Origin: Heliopora coerulea
Taxonomy: Eukaryota; Cnidaria; Anthozoa; Scleralcyonacea; Helioporidae
Reading direction: 5' to 3'
Length of the DNA: 64,000 bases
NCBI GenBank assembly: GCA_030142905.1
Contig: JASJOG010000091.1
Coordinates: 1,054,001-1,118,000, forward strand
In this document: in pieces, positions 33,559 to 46,135 of the stretch
Layout: the number at the start of each line of letters is the position of its first letter
Numbering within the stretch: position 1 is the first letter of the stretch
Translations under genes and position numbers: made by a program
Notes under the pieces: model-generated
Database searches by the model: none
What the model saw: only the letters and a program-made list of their open reading frames with translations
Told to the model about the DNA's origin: nothing

Positions 33559-33660
33559 ATGCCTATATTTCGCGTGTTTTGCTGGGCTATTTTATTTCTA
33601 CTTCGCCGAAGATTTCCGCCTGGTTCATCAATCGCCCAAATCTTATCACCTAGAGTGCGT
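33559..33660 (+). pseudogene. PLE ORF start fragment, tandem copy
   Basis: ATG at 33559, then PIFRVFCWAILFLLRRRFPP and GSSIAQ, the same leader as at 33117. It breaks off after about 30 codons. Confidence 0.65.
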
Positions 33661-33779
33661 TGACCGGGAACCATATCCTCGTATCAAATGTTATCGCCTT
33701 CTTGAACTGTTTTCTTAGGTCTCTGAAAAAGGTAGTCGTTATTTGGGTTCAGACAAGAAATATATTTCTCAAATAACAA

Positions 33780-34420
33780 AATTTGACACAAAAGGCTGCC
33801 AGTTTCAAACATAGTTTCAAACATAGTTTTTTCAAACATAGTTTCAAACGTAGTATTTCTTGGGCTTTGTCGTTTTTTCGGCGATTTTTGGTTAACTCAT
33901 CTTTTACTTTGTATACATATCTTTTGCCAGATAAATCAGTTCCGATATGGAAGTCTTCCTTTTCCAACTCTCTGAGATTTTGGCGGCCACTTCTGCAGAA
34001 AAAAAAGCGTAACTTCAAAGAAAACTTTGTTCTGGAGGGTTTCTGGTCGTATTAAGCTGAGAAGCCCGCTTTCGTTCAGTGTCTTCATGTCGACGCTGTT
34101 AATTGGTGGTTTGTGCTGAGTTAGAGGTGTTCCTTCTCTTTTTAGCTGTGAAAATTCAGCTTGATAAACAGCATTGGCATCCACGAATTCGGGATCTTTT
34201 ATGATATTCATCTTATGTGAACTGTAGAAACATTGTAGATCGAATAGAAATCCGACCAGTGAAGCTTTTTTGTACATGCAGCTCACCATTCTTTTCTTTC
34301 GCTTCAGTGCAAAACTTTCTCAGCACAGTTGCGAGCTTCACTTTCGTTACTATCAGTTCATCTTCTTGCAATTTCCTTTTATTTAAATATTAATGAAATC
34401 CATTCAAAGCCACTTTAAAG
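33780..34420 (-). pseudogene. Second DUF3504 (Crypton-type) recombinase relic
   Basis: On the - strand: KFCTEAKEKNGELHVQKSF, IKDPEFVDANAVYQAEFSQL, KREGTPLTQHKPPINSVDMK, SLIRPETLQNKVFFEVTLFF, then after a frameshift CRSGRQNLRELEKEDFHIGT and GKRYVYKVKDELTKN. This matches the middle of KIAA1958/Crypton-type tyrosine recombinases (INDPEF..AN.V..A, PI...D...L, LQ.KVFFE, RRGR.NLR, DE.TKN.). It differs from the four-copy family at 24057. The catalytic C-terminus is absent, and a 12-bp tandem repeat (TTTCAAACATAG) ends it at 33803-33858. Confidence 0.75.
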
Positions 34421-34671
34421 GCTTATTCGTGTTTTTACAGTTGGTTTGGTCCAGTAAAAAGGCAAAGTCATCTTCCTACAGTTCGGCAAATCGAGACATG
34501 TTTTATTACGAAACTGAAAAGTAATACGCATGAGCAGAGTATTATTTGCAGCAAAACAATATTTAACAATACTGAGCATCAGCAAACCATTAGCTTAAGG
34601 TAGTTATTTGCAGGTCACGTGGTAAATTCATTGCCAATTAAAAAGAAGACCAAAATAAATCGAAAGATGAT

Positions 34672-34951
34672 GTAAGGTGGGTGCTGGTGGCACTGTGATA
34701 TTACACGTGTCTCTCACCACTGTTACTGGGGCTCGATTCCGGCTCCGAGCAGTTATCTCATTAAAGTTACCTTTGTCACATGTTGGAAGAGTGTTGTCCA
34801 GTTTGACCACCAAGCATCACAGGTTTTCTCCGGGTAATCCGGTTTCCTCCAGTAGTAGCACTGGGCCCATGAGTGGTGGCCATTACTGAACCTCTAGGAG
34901 GACAGGTCAGGTAGCTGAAAGGGTTACCAGTATAAATAAAGATACTTTACC
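34672..34951 (+). mobile_element. SINE with B box and TTTCTCCGGGT core
   Basis: Contains GGGGCTCGATTCC, a tRNA-type B box, then AGAGTGTTGTCCAG, a core TTTTCTCCGGGTAATCCGG followed by TTTCCTCC, and an A-rich TATAAATAAAGAT end. The TTTTCTCCGGGT...CGGTTTCCTCC core is, from memory, common in invertebrate SINEs. A diverged relative lies at 50870-51082. The A box is not clear. Confidence 0.65.
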
Positions 34952-34954
34952 TAA

Positions 34955-35455
34955 GACAATTGCCACTTAATTTGCATTCGTCTAAAGAAAGTTGAATAGT
35001 AAAAGAAGTTAATGTTAGCTTTGTCAAGTCAGTCTGATGTGAACCTGTCGTAAAAGATGATTCAATTACTTTCTTTTCATAAAGAGGATTTAGGATTTAG
35101 CAATCGTTAAACTTGACAAAAATCTCCGCCGGAAGTGGTTGTAAATCAATTAAGAGTTGATTTAGTGTTGAAGTCCTTTCAGTAAGTCAGTCTTTACAGG
35201 ATCTATTAGCTTAAAGGTCTATTAAGAACATATGTATTATTAAAAATCAAATTGGCAGATCAAATTGTCACTCGCTTGAACTTGTTAAACTGCAGAAATA
35301 CAACTTTAGAATTATGAAGCTGTCCAAAACTTTAAGAAATTTGATCAATTATTGTTTTTGTATAAGTTGTAAATGAAATTTAATAGTTCTCAACTGAAAA
35401 ATTTTTCATTCAACAATATTTCTTTGACACGTGGTCAGATAAAGAAACTTCAGAC
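34955..35455. other. Intron sequence, no feature recognised
   Basis: AT-rich. Nothing coding seen. The final part may be PLE terminal repeat leading into the hammerhead at 35459. Confidence 0.4.
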
Positions 35456-35458
35456 TTC

Positions 35459-35501
35459 GACTCTGAAGATGACCGCCGCTAAAACCTTCGAAACGTGAGT
35501 C
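35459..35501 (+). ncRNA. Hammerhead-type motif, altered cut site
   Basis: Stem I GACU/AGUC has four pairs. The core is CUGAAGA. Stem II is poorly paired (GACCGCC...CCUUC). GAA is at 35490-35492, then palindromic ACGU. The base before the cut is G rather than A, C or U, which should block cleavage. It is followed by PLE terminal sequence matching 3843-3900. Confidence 0.55.
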
Positions 35502-35504
35502 ACT

Positions 35505-38060
35505 AACCGTCTTGCTCAAGACAATCCTAACCTGGACGACCTACTTTCGACACGTACTGATTCTCCTAAGTTCGGACCATTTGTTTCACACTGACTTGGC
35601 AACATCCATTGTTGACGTGAGAAAGCAATCTGATGCCTTAGCCCACCAAATATTAGATAAATTAGATCTTTACGGAGTGTGGGGCAACCGCTCACGAATG
35701 GCACAGGTCATATCAGTCCGACTTAAAAAGGAATGGACAAATGAACGATCAACTTTCTGCCACTGGAAATGATTAGTGAAAAAGAACTAGGTGCTAATAT
35801 TGATCCACTACACTATTTCTGATCTTTGTTAGGGATTTGTCTAATTGTGTAACTAAGGACAAAAGTAACATGATTATTTACGATGCACAAGTTGGAGTAC
35901 CTATAACTACATTGTGAACACGATATCTGAAACATTTAGTGAATATCACGCTACTGTTAGTGAATGTTAGAAGGCAAACGAGTTAAAAAGATTCAAACGT
36001 TTTGTGAAAGGTGAATAAACTTAACATAAATGCTGGTAAAACAGTATACGCAATGACAGGGTCTCATAAGACTTAAATATCTTCCTATGGTTCATCAATG
36101 ACCAAATTTCTGGTTCGGAGGGGGAAAGTTACCAAGTCGCCTTGTGTAATAGTGATTGACGATGGCTGAATCATTTATTTGGTGTGGTTGTCATTTGGCA
36201 ACTGATCAATTTTACTCTTGCAAACTCCAGAGAATTCCTCCCAACAATTTGCCTAATAAAGGATTAATATTGCTGGATGAAATTGACTTGATTACAAAGA
36301 AAGATAAATTAGAGTAAATATGCGAAGGCGATTATGAGACTTTGCTACATAAAAATGCAAATAATTCTGCATCAAAATGATGAATGACGTGTAAAACGCC
36401 AAAAGGGTCAGTGAACGAGCAAAAAGTAAGAGATGAAAGGCAGATGTCTAGAGTGAAGGCCCATCGTCGGAGTGAAACATGAAACGATATTAAAGCTATA
36501 TTTATTGGTAAAAAATTTATGAAAGCCAGAAATGGCCGGTGGGATTGAAAATTCAATAGCAACTTGAGTTGTGATATGATGGTAAATCATTAGCTATTTT
36601 AAATATCCATCACCATACTGGAGAAGGAGAGGAATCATGAACATGTGCTCTGTCTAGTTAAAATTTGTTCGTATAATTCATCGCTTATCTTTATACTTGG
36701 CAAAAAATACACGATGAATTATAAGAACCTCTAATGTAGATACATGATTCAAGCATGGAAAAGATGCGTGCATAACAGTTTGGTCTTCTCCTGGCGGCAA
36801 CTTTTAAATTGATATAGGCTTGCTAACGTGTACTATAGTTAAATAAGGAAATCCCGAAATGCTTTTACCAAACAGAGAGACCATTTAATAATCTAGATGA
36901 TCTAGTACTTAGTTGGACACGTCAGTACCTAAATCAACTCGACGACTTTAGAATCTTTGTGACCTCAGAGATGAGTGTCGTTAGACCGATGGTCGCAGAT
37001 CTGTAATGATAATACCTTGATGAAGACATTTGACAATTCTTAAGAAGCGCTTGGGTTTATTTTCAGTTGGATAAAAGACACATGTAGAGAAACAGCAGAC
37101 TTACACGCGCAATACATGCTTGGACGAAAGAAATACCTTAAAACAATATTGCGCCTAATGAGAAGGAAAAGAATAAGGTGGTGGGAAAATTTTCATACCT
37201 CTTAACTACGAAATAAAGTCCTTGATTACATTTGAGACGAAAATTAAAATCTTATGCAAACACATAGTTGACATCAAAACTTCAGTTCTTGCCCTGAGGA
37301 AGTCCTGAATTTCCGAGAAGAAAGCTCGACAAAATTAACAATAAACAACATGACGCTACCGTAAACCCTTGTGTCTATTCAATGAAATTAAAATGTATCG
37401 CTAGTAATAAAACAAATATATATGGTGAAAAAGCCAAAATACGTCAAGTGTTGCGTAATAAATAGCATGCTTCAATCTGCTTCTTCATCTTCAGAAAGAG
37501 TACATGCAGGAACTACTTACATCAAACCGTTACAAATTCACAGTATGAGTTTGGTATTGCTTGGTGATGTTAACGAAATCTCTAGGTTGAGGGCAAGCGA
37601 GCTAGAAAACAAGCTTTAGCAATATTACACGTTTAGAAACAGTGGAATTGTCAATATAGTTAGCCAACCATGCTCTTATTGAAAAGACCGCTTTGTTTCC
37701 GCTAGCCAATGGAAAGCAACGACTAGTTTTAAATGATTTGCAACTCATTCATTTTAAAAAGCTTTGTTGCACAAATTAGATATCCATAATTTCTCCCTGA
37801 GGACTCTGTGAAGCCTACGTTTATGAAGCCTTATCTCATACAACCTGTGGTAGCCTTCACAGTTTTATCGAACATACCAACAGTTTTGTCAATTCCGTAG
37901 AACTCCTTGAAAAACTCCCTGTCGTTCAGTTAGATTAATTCCTTTTCTATTGTATATTAAGACTACGTATGTAAGACTATTGTATATACGCATCATAAGG
38001 TTAAAATTGCTACGGTAATATTTACGAATAAAATAACCACGACCGATGTATTGCTTTGCT
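35505..38060. other. Intron sequence; possible LINE trace only
   Basis: Around 35990-36170 the reading NKLNINAGKTVYAMTGSHKT, followed in other frames by INDQ and GKVTKSPCVIVID-like pieces, is reminiscent of LINE polymerase sequence downstream of YADD, but too weak to assert. An 86-codon frame at 35512-35772 has no recognisable motif. The rest holds nothing I can name. Confidence 0.35.
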
Positions 38061-38066
38061 TTTCAG

Positions 38067-38226
38067 AGCCATTGTGCTGATGATTTCGGGCCCATTTCTT
38101 GGTCGCATGGGTTATGGTTTATCATGGCAAAATGCTGTTATTCTATGTTGGGGAGGCTTAAGAGGTGCAGTTGGCTTGGCATTGGCACTTCAAGTGGCAC
38201 TAGATTATAATGTCGTCGGTAGTAAG
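38067..38226 (+). CDS. SLC9C1: SLC9C1 exon: GGLRGAVGLALAL helix
   Basis: Acceptor GCTTTTCAG, donor AAG|GTAAGT, 160 bp. Reads RAIVLMISGPFLGRMGYGLS, WQNAVILCWGGLRGAVGLAL and ALQVALDYNVVGSK. WGGLRGAVGLALAL is the hallmark helix of this exchanger class. Its arginine (codon 38161-38163) is conserved across Na+/H+ exchangers and stabilises the broken-helix crossing of the antiporter core. The exon ends in phase 0 at VGSK, just before the last exchanger helix. No damage. Confidence 0.95.
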
Positions 38227-38229
38227 GTA

Positions 38230-38829
38230 AGTTCGTTATTTGCAAATATAGAAAGTTTTATGCGGCCGTGCTTTTTACGAGATATCGAAATATTGATCAG
38301 ATTCTTTAATGTTTGAAAAGGTCTTTGTTAAATTAGGGGTTTTGTTATTAGCTCAGTAGAGTCATGCTTTAGGCAAGGTACGGGATCTTTACTGGAATCA
38401 CCAAAACAAAATACAGAAACTAAGGTTTACGAATGTTCAGCTGTAGCAAGAAATCCTTCTGACTCTAGGTTCTCTTCTTGGTGACTAGCTTCGTTTTCTC
38501 TGCTCGTCTGCTCTCTTAGATTCCTCTTCATTGGTTCTCTCTTTTCTGCTCTCTCTGCTGTTGGGAAAGCAGCATCTCCTTTTATACTTTTGGTGGGCAA
38601 TTTTGGTTGACAGTGACTGACAGTAGAAGTTGACCAATCAGATAAATTTTGACCAAGTCTTCCACTCAGCTGAATAAAGGCGTTGTTTGGAATGTAACAT
38701 ACTTAACAAGGATGTTTGAAAAAGATTTTTCGGTACTAAATGTACATAGTTCTTAGTAAAATTGTAATAGTAAAATCAGAATGTACTAGTTCTTATCTCA
38801 GTTATGTTATCTCACAGTTTCACATCATA
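38230..38829. other. Intron sequence, no feature recognised
   Basis: Contains a C/T-rich stretch (38490-38580) and nothing coding. Confidence 0.4.
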
Positions 38830-39240
38830 TTTCGAGCTCAAATCTGATGTAAACAGGAATTACGTCATACCTGGAATTCAGCAAAGTATCCAATCAATAT
38901 TGGCGGGACTAATACAAAGCAGAGCAAGGATTTAACAATACCAACTTGTACCTTGACCTTACATTCGGTTACTTAAAAGAAAAAGCTTTTAAGCCAGATC
39001 GGTAACTATTATTCATGACATTTTGGGGAGGACTAATTATGATACTGCTCACAAAAATAAGATAACAACTTTACATGTCCAAAAGTAGACAAAACTCAAA
39101 CAAACATTACAACTTTCGTGATACGATTGTTTACCTATTTATAGCATTTATTTTTACATTTGACATTTGATAAATTCCATTTAGTTTATAATGACATAAA
39201 TTGTAGACCACCAAGTTTATGGATTGTGTGTTTCATAACA
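38830..39240 (+). repeat. Dispersed repeat, copy 1
   Basis: About 410 bp resembling 42180-42610 in the same orientation. Shared blocks include ACCTTGACCTTA, AAGCCAGATCGGTAAC and CAAACATTACAACTTTC. No ORF or terminal repeats identified. Type unknown. Confidence 0.65.
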
Positions 39241-39244
39241 TCTT

Positions 39245-41280
39245 AAAAGTATGGGGCGACTCACCTTTCTGATAAGCTATTTAATTATATATTATTATTA
39301 TCAAGTAAGAATCATTCTTACTAATAAGAATCGTTGGAACATGATAATCCATGATGAGATTGGTCAGATTGCCATTTCAAAATCAAGACCCAGAATGTCG
39401 AGTGAAAAAGAACTTATTTTCTTTCTACATATCCTCTTCAATTTAAAGCCACTATTTCCGTTGGAACGGGCGAAGAGAACACTTTCCCTGACAGAATATT
39501 GTCAGCAAAAATGTACCACATGTTTTTCATTTGTTTATTATATGTCGTAACATATGCACATTTCACTACCATTTCACTGCATATTCTGCAGTACAAGAAT
39601 GTGCAATGTAGGAATACATTTTACTATGTGTTATCCTGAGTTTCTTGCCGGGAGGAACAAATTGAGTGATGAAGTTATCGACAAACGTCCAGTACAATAG
39701 AAGTACTTAGCAAACTGCGTTTCTCATGTAATATCAACTTCGATTACAACATATATACATAATGGTAAGATTCTAGTTCTAAATTTCCAAAATAGTTAAC
39801 GCGATCAACTACTCGCAATAGTTCGAAGGTATATACGCAATTTGTTAACCCAACTGAATACTGTAAAGGCAGACAGGTATTTTTTAGGACTTTTTTTTAC
39901 CTAGTAGCACTGTAGGACTTCTAAGTTTTACAGTTAAATAGTTCAACGATAATCTTTTTTATTCACTTACCTCTCTTACTTTGGATACTGCTAGCAAAGT
40001 CTTTAAGCACTTGCTATGGGAGCGCTGGAGTTTGCAAATGGCTTCAAATGATCCGTTCTAGTTAATTCAACTCAGAAAACCGCATGCTGGAGACTTTATA
40101 CATTTTTGATTAAATTTATTTCATCCATTGAAAATCAGTATGATGATTTCAAAGAATAATTTCGTAATGTTTAATTTTAATTAAGTCAAAAACACGTAAT
40201 TTTGAAATTTTCATAACAAATGAGTATTTTAGTTAAACACAAAACAATGGTGACTCCGAAGATTGAAGTCATTTTCATCCTTTACACCATTGTTATTTAA
40301 TTACATAGTTTTGAGATAACAGAATTTCTCATAAAATCTCCCATTTATTATTCATACATAAAAATATTGGGGAAAAATGGGGATTGGCATAGTTTTTTTC
40401 GAATTAAATGTTTTTAACTATGAACTAAGACCCCTCGTTTACGCCAAATGTTGCTATAGCAACTTCTATATCACTTCTCATGCTAAACTTTTTGACGCTC
40501 AAAATTCTTTCTTGGTTTTACTTTACAATTTTTTCCGCTTAGAAATATTTAGTCAATATTATTTTAGGATCTAAGGTGCTTTCTTTAATTTTTATCAAAA
40601 CAGCACTGGCCACCTTAACCACGCTTTCAAACTAGGTATACAATGTTCTTTACTCCTTTCAGCACGGCTTGTGGATAAATTTTTTCTTTGGCATTTCTGG
40701 AGAAAACCAAACAAAAACACACTCTCGTTACCATCCGGTCTATTTGTCATTTCTGATATATGGATATTTTTTTACAAGATGTACCATCATAAACGCTCTA
40801 TTCCTTGACGGACTACAATACCTCGGTGACTGAACAGAGAGTGTCTTATCTTTTTAGAGAAAGCACTACACTAAAAACTCCAGTGACAACATGTGGATGA
40901 TGAAGATCAGCTGCTTCTAAGCTAGACTTGCTCCAAGTCTCTCTCTCTGTCATCACACGATGTCGATGGTCTACAGTATTACACGGAAATGCGGAAGCGG
41001 TGAGGGGAGAGAAGGGAGAGAGGGACTCGTCAAATACGGACACCGGAAGCATGTGTCTGTCCGAAACTCCACAGTAGCGATATCTCTTTATGATCAGACG
41101 TGGCCAATTAAAACTATTTGCTTATAATGTGTCACATGGCATACTAATTGTTTTTTCGCATTGAACTGTTACGGCACTTTAGTGATTTTAAGTTTGTTAC
41201 TCCGAGATTATCGACACAGAATAGTTGTTATGGTGAAAAAAAACACTCCGGTTAAAGTGATGGATTTCTTTCCCCTTCAT
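39245..41280. other. Intron sequence, no feature recognised
   Basis: AT-rich with several open frames under 100 codons, none recognisable. Confidence 0.4.
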
Positions 41281-42076
41281 CCAACAATATTTGTATAATA
41301 TGTTACGAAAACGTGAAAAAAAGTATGGCGAAAATGTTGTGAAGCATGGACACAAAATCAGTCTGTGGAGATCAGATAACAGAACCGATGCGTATAAAAT
41401 TGTCGAAGAATTCCTGCAATGTACTTTAGAGCAAAGGAAGAATTTGAAATACATTTGCCGTCCTTGTTTGAACCGTTTGAAAAACGGCCGTAGAAAAACT
41501 GATGTATGACAGTCGAGTGCTACTTGAAAAAATTAAAGATAAGGCTGTGATAAAAGCTTGACAATCAACACTTTCTGAGAAAGCAAATGTCTCTGATGGC
41601 AATAGTCCATTAAAAAAGGTGGTACTTGCTTTACTTAAATTAAGTAATCTTTTTAGTAAGTAGGATGCTCACCGAAAGCTTTGGAAATATTTAGCGTGAG
41701 CTGTATGTTTATGCTTTTCATCTGTTTAGAAGTAGCTTTGGTTGTCTTTATATTTATTATAATTTTAACACGATTTTCAAATTCGTTGATACCATGGTGA
41801 TTGGTAATTTACGATGAAATAAGAGAAAATGAAATAGACTAAAAAAGGGTATACAGAGTTACCAAGATTTAGGTACTTCTGGACCTTTTAGTTCTTAAGA
41901 GAACTGTATGAAACTTAAAGTGAGGTAAAATACCACGAAAGAGTAGGCCAAATGAATTAAGAAAAAGTACGATGCATTTCGGTAGATTACCTATCAAGTG
42001 CTATACGTCTAGTGACTCAAAAGAAACAAATCGCCTGTACATACAGTCTCAAAAACTGATGACATCAACCCGAAGG
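41281..42076 (+). repeat. Left arm of an 800-bp inverted repeat
   Basis: Nearly identical to the complement of 43292-44082, with a few substitutions and small indels. It carries an open frame (41291-41509, + strand) reading LRKREKKYGENVVKHGHKIS, LWRSDNRTDAYKIVEEFLQC, TLEQRKNLKYICRPCLNRLK and NGRRKTDV. The CxxC...R.K pattern recalls the cysteine pair found in some Helitron-associated proteins; this is only a suggestion. The frame continues with a shift as MYDSRVLLEKIKDKAVIKA. Confidence 0.75.
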
Positions 42077-42179
42077 TATGTGGGAGGGTCAAAATAGGGC
42101 TAGCTGAAAAACAAATTCCTTTTGCTGGCACAGATCCGGATCATTAAGTTTTGTGCCTTTGTCATAGTTATGTTTTTTC

Positions 42180-42610
42180 AGTTTCATATCGTATTTCGAA
42201 CTTCAATCTAGTGTGAATAATAATTACATTGTACCTGGAATTCAGTAAGGTACCTAATTAATATATGCTGGACAAATACACACTAGAACAAGGATTGAAC
42301 AGCATGAACTTGTACCTTGACCTTAAATTCAGCAACATAAAAACCTTTCAAGCCGGATCGGTAACATTGTTCATGAAATTTTAAATAGGAGTGGTTATGG
42401 TGCTGTGGTCACAAAAATAAGATAACTTCACATGCCTAAAACTAGACAAGACTCAAATAAACATTACAACTTTCATGATACGATAGTCCAGCTGTGGCTT
42501 AGGAGCTGTTTTCACAACAGATTATATTGAAATTTGATAAATTTCATTATAGTTCATAACAACACAAATTGCAGACCACCAAAGTTAATGTGAACTATGT
42601 GTTTCATAAC
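42180..42610 (+). repeat. Dispersed repeat, copy 2
   Basis: Direct repeat of 38830-39240, located in the spacer between the inverted arms. It is about 80 percent similar by eye. Confidence 0.65.
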
Positions 42611-42832
42611 AAAATTTTAGAATTACCGTCTCAGTAGGTTTCAGCGCAAGGCTTGTTAGACAAAAGGTGTTTACCAACAGCTGAATCACACCTGATGAAA
42701 TGACTAAGTCGGCATTGTCGTTCTGGTTGTTGACGTGATGGCGGAGTTTTATTTCTAATGACACTAGGAACACGTTGTTTGATCTTATTGCCCAATATCT
42801 GATTAGTCCTACCCACATAGCGAGATCCCCAT

Positions 42833-43081
42833 CAAGCCCGGAGCTGGCTCTCAATTTCGGGGGGGGCACTGCCGCACACATAGCCGCGACGTGGGCCAAA
42901 AATTGAGCTGGGGGTCTGTAGTCGTCTCTGGGGGGGTTGTTCTCGAGGGGATCCTGGTCGCATTCTGGGGAAATTTTATGAATACGTTTTTCTTTTTCTT
43001 TGTTTGTAGGGAGGGCACGACTTCCATTATATTGTGGTTAGGGGGGCACTGCCCCCCAGGCCCCCCTCAGCTCCGGGCCTG
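42833..43081. mobile_element. hAT-type MITE, 249 bp
   Basis: Terminal repeats CAAGCCCGGAGCTG and, from the right, CAGGCCCGGAGCTGAGG. The 8-bp flanks ATCCCCAT (42825-42832) and ATCCACAT (43082-43089) match at seven of eight positions, as expected for a hAT target duplication. The interior is G/C-rich near the ends and has no transposase. Confidence 0.75.
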
Positions 43082-43291
43082 ATCCACATTCGCATTTAAA
43101 TTCTTAAAAAACACAACTTGATGAAGAAGCAGGTAGAGTTTCTTTGTGAGTGGGTGGGAGGATAGTTTTCGTCGAAAAAATATCCACAAATCTAGGAACA
43201 AAAAATGTTTGCTCCGTAATTAACTCTATCGATTGTCCGAAAGCTTTGGAAATTTGCCCTACCCAAAATTTTATTTAAAACTTCCTTCCGG

Positions 43292-44082
43292 TTGATGTCA
43301 TCAGTTTTTGAGACTATATATTATATGTAGGTGATTTGCTTCTTTTGAGTCACTAGACGTGTAGCACTTGATAGGTAATCTACTGAAATGCATCGTACTC
43401 TTTCTTAATTCGTTTGGCCTACTCTTTCGTGGTATTTTACCTCACTTTAAGTTTCATACAGTTCTCTTAAGAACTAAAAGGTCCAGAAGTACCTAAATCT
43501 TGGTAACTCTGTATACCCTTTTTTAGTCTATTTCATTTTCTCTTATTTCATCGTAAATTACCAATCACCATGGTATCAACGAATTTGAAAATCGTGTTAA
43601 AATTATAATAAATATAAAGACAACCAAAGCTACTTCTAAACAGATGAAAAGCATAAACATACAGCTCACGCTAAATATTTCCAAAGCTTTCGGTGAGCAT
43701 CCTACTTACTAAAAAGATTACTTAATTTAAATAAAGCAAGTACCACCTTTTTTAATGGACTATTGCCATCAGAGACATTTGCTTCCTCAGAAAGTGTTGA
43801 TTGTCAAGCTTTTATCACAGCCTTATCTTTAATTTTTTCAAGTAGCACTCGACTGTCATACATCAGTTTTTCTACGGCCGTTTTTCAAACGGTTCAAACA
43901 AGGACGGCAAATGTATTTCAAATTCTTCCTTTGCTCTAAAGTACATTGCAGGAATTCTTCGACAATTTTATACGCATCGGTTCTGTTATCTGATCTCCAC
44001 AGACTGATTTTGTGTCCATGCTTCACAACATTTTCGCCATACTTTTTTTCAAGTCTTCGTAACATATACAAATATCGTTTGG
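43292..44082 (-). repeat. Right arm of the 800-bp inverted repeat
   Basis: Complement of 41281-42076. The same frame is open on the - strand (43856-44104) and ten codons longer, starting MCSHVPYTKRYLYMLRRLEK. From YGENVVKHGHK to the stop the two arm proteins are identical. Confidence 0.75.
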
Positions 44083-44084
44083 TG

Positions 44085-46130
44085 TAAGGTACGTGGCTAC
44101 ACATGACCCAAGGTTAGGATATAACGCGGATGTGATTTGAAGATTGGCGAGCTTGGGGATAAAATTCGGGGATATGAGGATAAAACACGGATCTGTGAAT
44201 AAAACATTAATGCAGTAAACAGGCTGACTAGCTCTTCATAAACGCAGTGATGCTGCGGTTAATGAAATCAAATGGCCATTGTCATTCCTTCCAAAAACGT
44301 ACAAGTGTGATTGTAAAGTCTGGTTTATACGGCTCGCTAGAAACGACATCGAATTAATCGTTTTGAATGAGATCATCAACTGTTTCTTGTCCAACAATTT
44401 TGCATTCAAATAATCTTTTGATGACACATGTACAAGAAGTACTTGTCATCCTTAAACACATAAGTTTCAGGCGGTATGCTAACTATGCATTGTGTTTATT
44501 CACAACAAATACGCTTGTTTACGATCAAGATCGACAGATCTGCACCTCGAAACACATTTTAACGATAAATTTAGTTCGGAAAACTGTTGGACATTCGTCT
44601 AACGAAAAAGTTACCGCCCGAGAGCAACATCCATTGTAGGGGTGGTGCCAAATGTGGTGCTAGAGGGAAGGGGGACTACAGCTCCCGATCGGAGAACATT
44701 AGCCTTCCTGTCGGTGAAAGTTAACAATTCGTTGCGGAACAAAGTTGATGAAAAAATTCAGAATTTCAAAAGTTAGTGTTTTCTTGTCATCTGTACCGTA
44801 ACTGATAATTGAAAAATGCGAGTATTTACTTGATAATTAAAGACTGAAATCGAAATGTTAACAACAACAACAATAGATAAGAAAATGGTCAAACAAATGG
44901 AGGTGAGAAATTGCTAGGTCTAGAACAAACTGGAAAAAATCTGGTATGAAGAATGTTCAAGTGAACAGAAAAAATCTCGGCAGTAATAAGAGATCAATAC
45001 GGAGAAAATAATCCTGATTAACGACGCGACCACAATGTTACATAAAAGCGAAGAAAACCAACAAAAAATATATTAAGAGTAACAAAAGGGATAACCAAGG
45101 ACGGGGTAAAAACAAAGATATCAGGGTTTCCTATTGGAGAGAACAGTACAATTATTTCTAAAAATAAAGTCATCGAAACGACAGAAATGCCTCGAGAACT
45201 TGTACGCCCTCCTATGCACAAGTAGTTTGAAGAGGACAGCGAAAGACAAAAATAACAACCAAAAAACGTTATGGATCCACTGAAGGGCAAAGGAAATTCA
45301 ATTTCATGAGAAAGCTCAAGTATACACCAGCATCAAGACGAAAACAAAATGTAGAAGGTAGAAATAGTTTTTTGTTCAAACGCGGCCGCCAAACTTGGGA
45401 AAGGAAACAGTAAAACGCTAAACAGAAAACAACATTACCGGAGAGCAGGCAATCAAACGTGAGAGAGTCATAAAGGTAGTCAAGATATGGAAAGAGGATC
45501 TTACCGCACATCAAAATTACGATATATCTCAATACCTTGGCGAAATATGGAAGAAATTGAAGTTGACAAAGAAAATTATAAGGAAAATAAAACTTCCAGA
45601 ATTTTTGTACAATGAGAAAGAATATATAGTGGGAACATACTCAAGTATAGTAAGAAACGAAGCACATTTCAGTCCCCCAAGAAACAGAGATGTTGTTGGC
45701 ACATTGTCGCAGAACCTTCGTAAATTCTACTCTAGTTCACAATTTACTTTTAGCGCAATCGATGGGACTGTACCTATCCTTTTAAAACCACATAATATTC
45801 AGCTCGTTCACATTACACGATTTTCATTCCGTCAGACAAGCTCAGTCACTATTACTCTCTGATTCTTCAACAGAGAATGATTACACCGTAATATCTAATT
45901 TCAGGAACAATGAAACATTGAATACAACACTCTATTTATAAACAGTAAGCCTTGTGAGTATAAACCGGGTCCAATTTCACAGAATGTCACTAGGACTAAT
46001 TTTACAATTACGATTAATAATAACTTTACATAAACTTATCAAACACACATTCACTGATATATCATAACATTTTCGATTGAAGAACTGTAAAGCGGTGTGA
46101 AGGAATCGAACGTTACAAACAATGAATAAA
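44085..46130. other. Intron sequence, no feature recognised
   Basis: Open frames of 87-101 codons (45018-45290, 45269-45532 on -, 45557-45862 on +) have no recognisable motif, and those on opposite strands are compositional. 44640-44740 resembles 960-1060 and may be a repeat end. Confidence 0.4.
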
Positions 46131-46135
46131 ATGCT

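Noticed and set aside
35512..35772. 86-codon ORF as a gene
   Set aside because: It begins in PLE terminal repeat sequence and has no recognisable motif.
41291..41509. Assigning the inverted-repeat ORF to Helitrons
   Set aside because: The CxxC pattern is too short to name a family, no RepHel motif is nearby, and the arms lack TC...CTRR ends.
45018..45532. Hydrophobic - strand ORFs as membrane proteins
   Set aside because: They overlap each other, lie opposite lysine-rich AT sequence, and have no motif or splice context. Hydrophobicity follows from composition.
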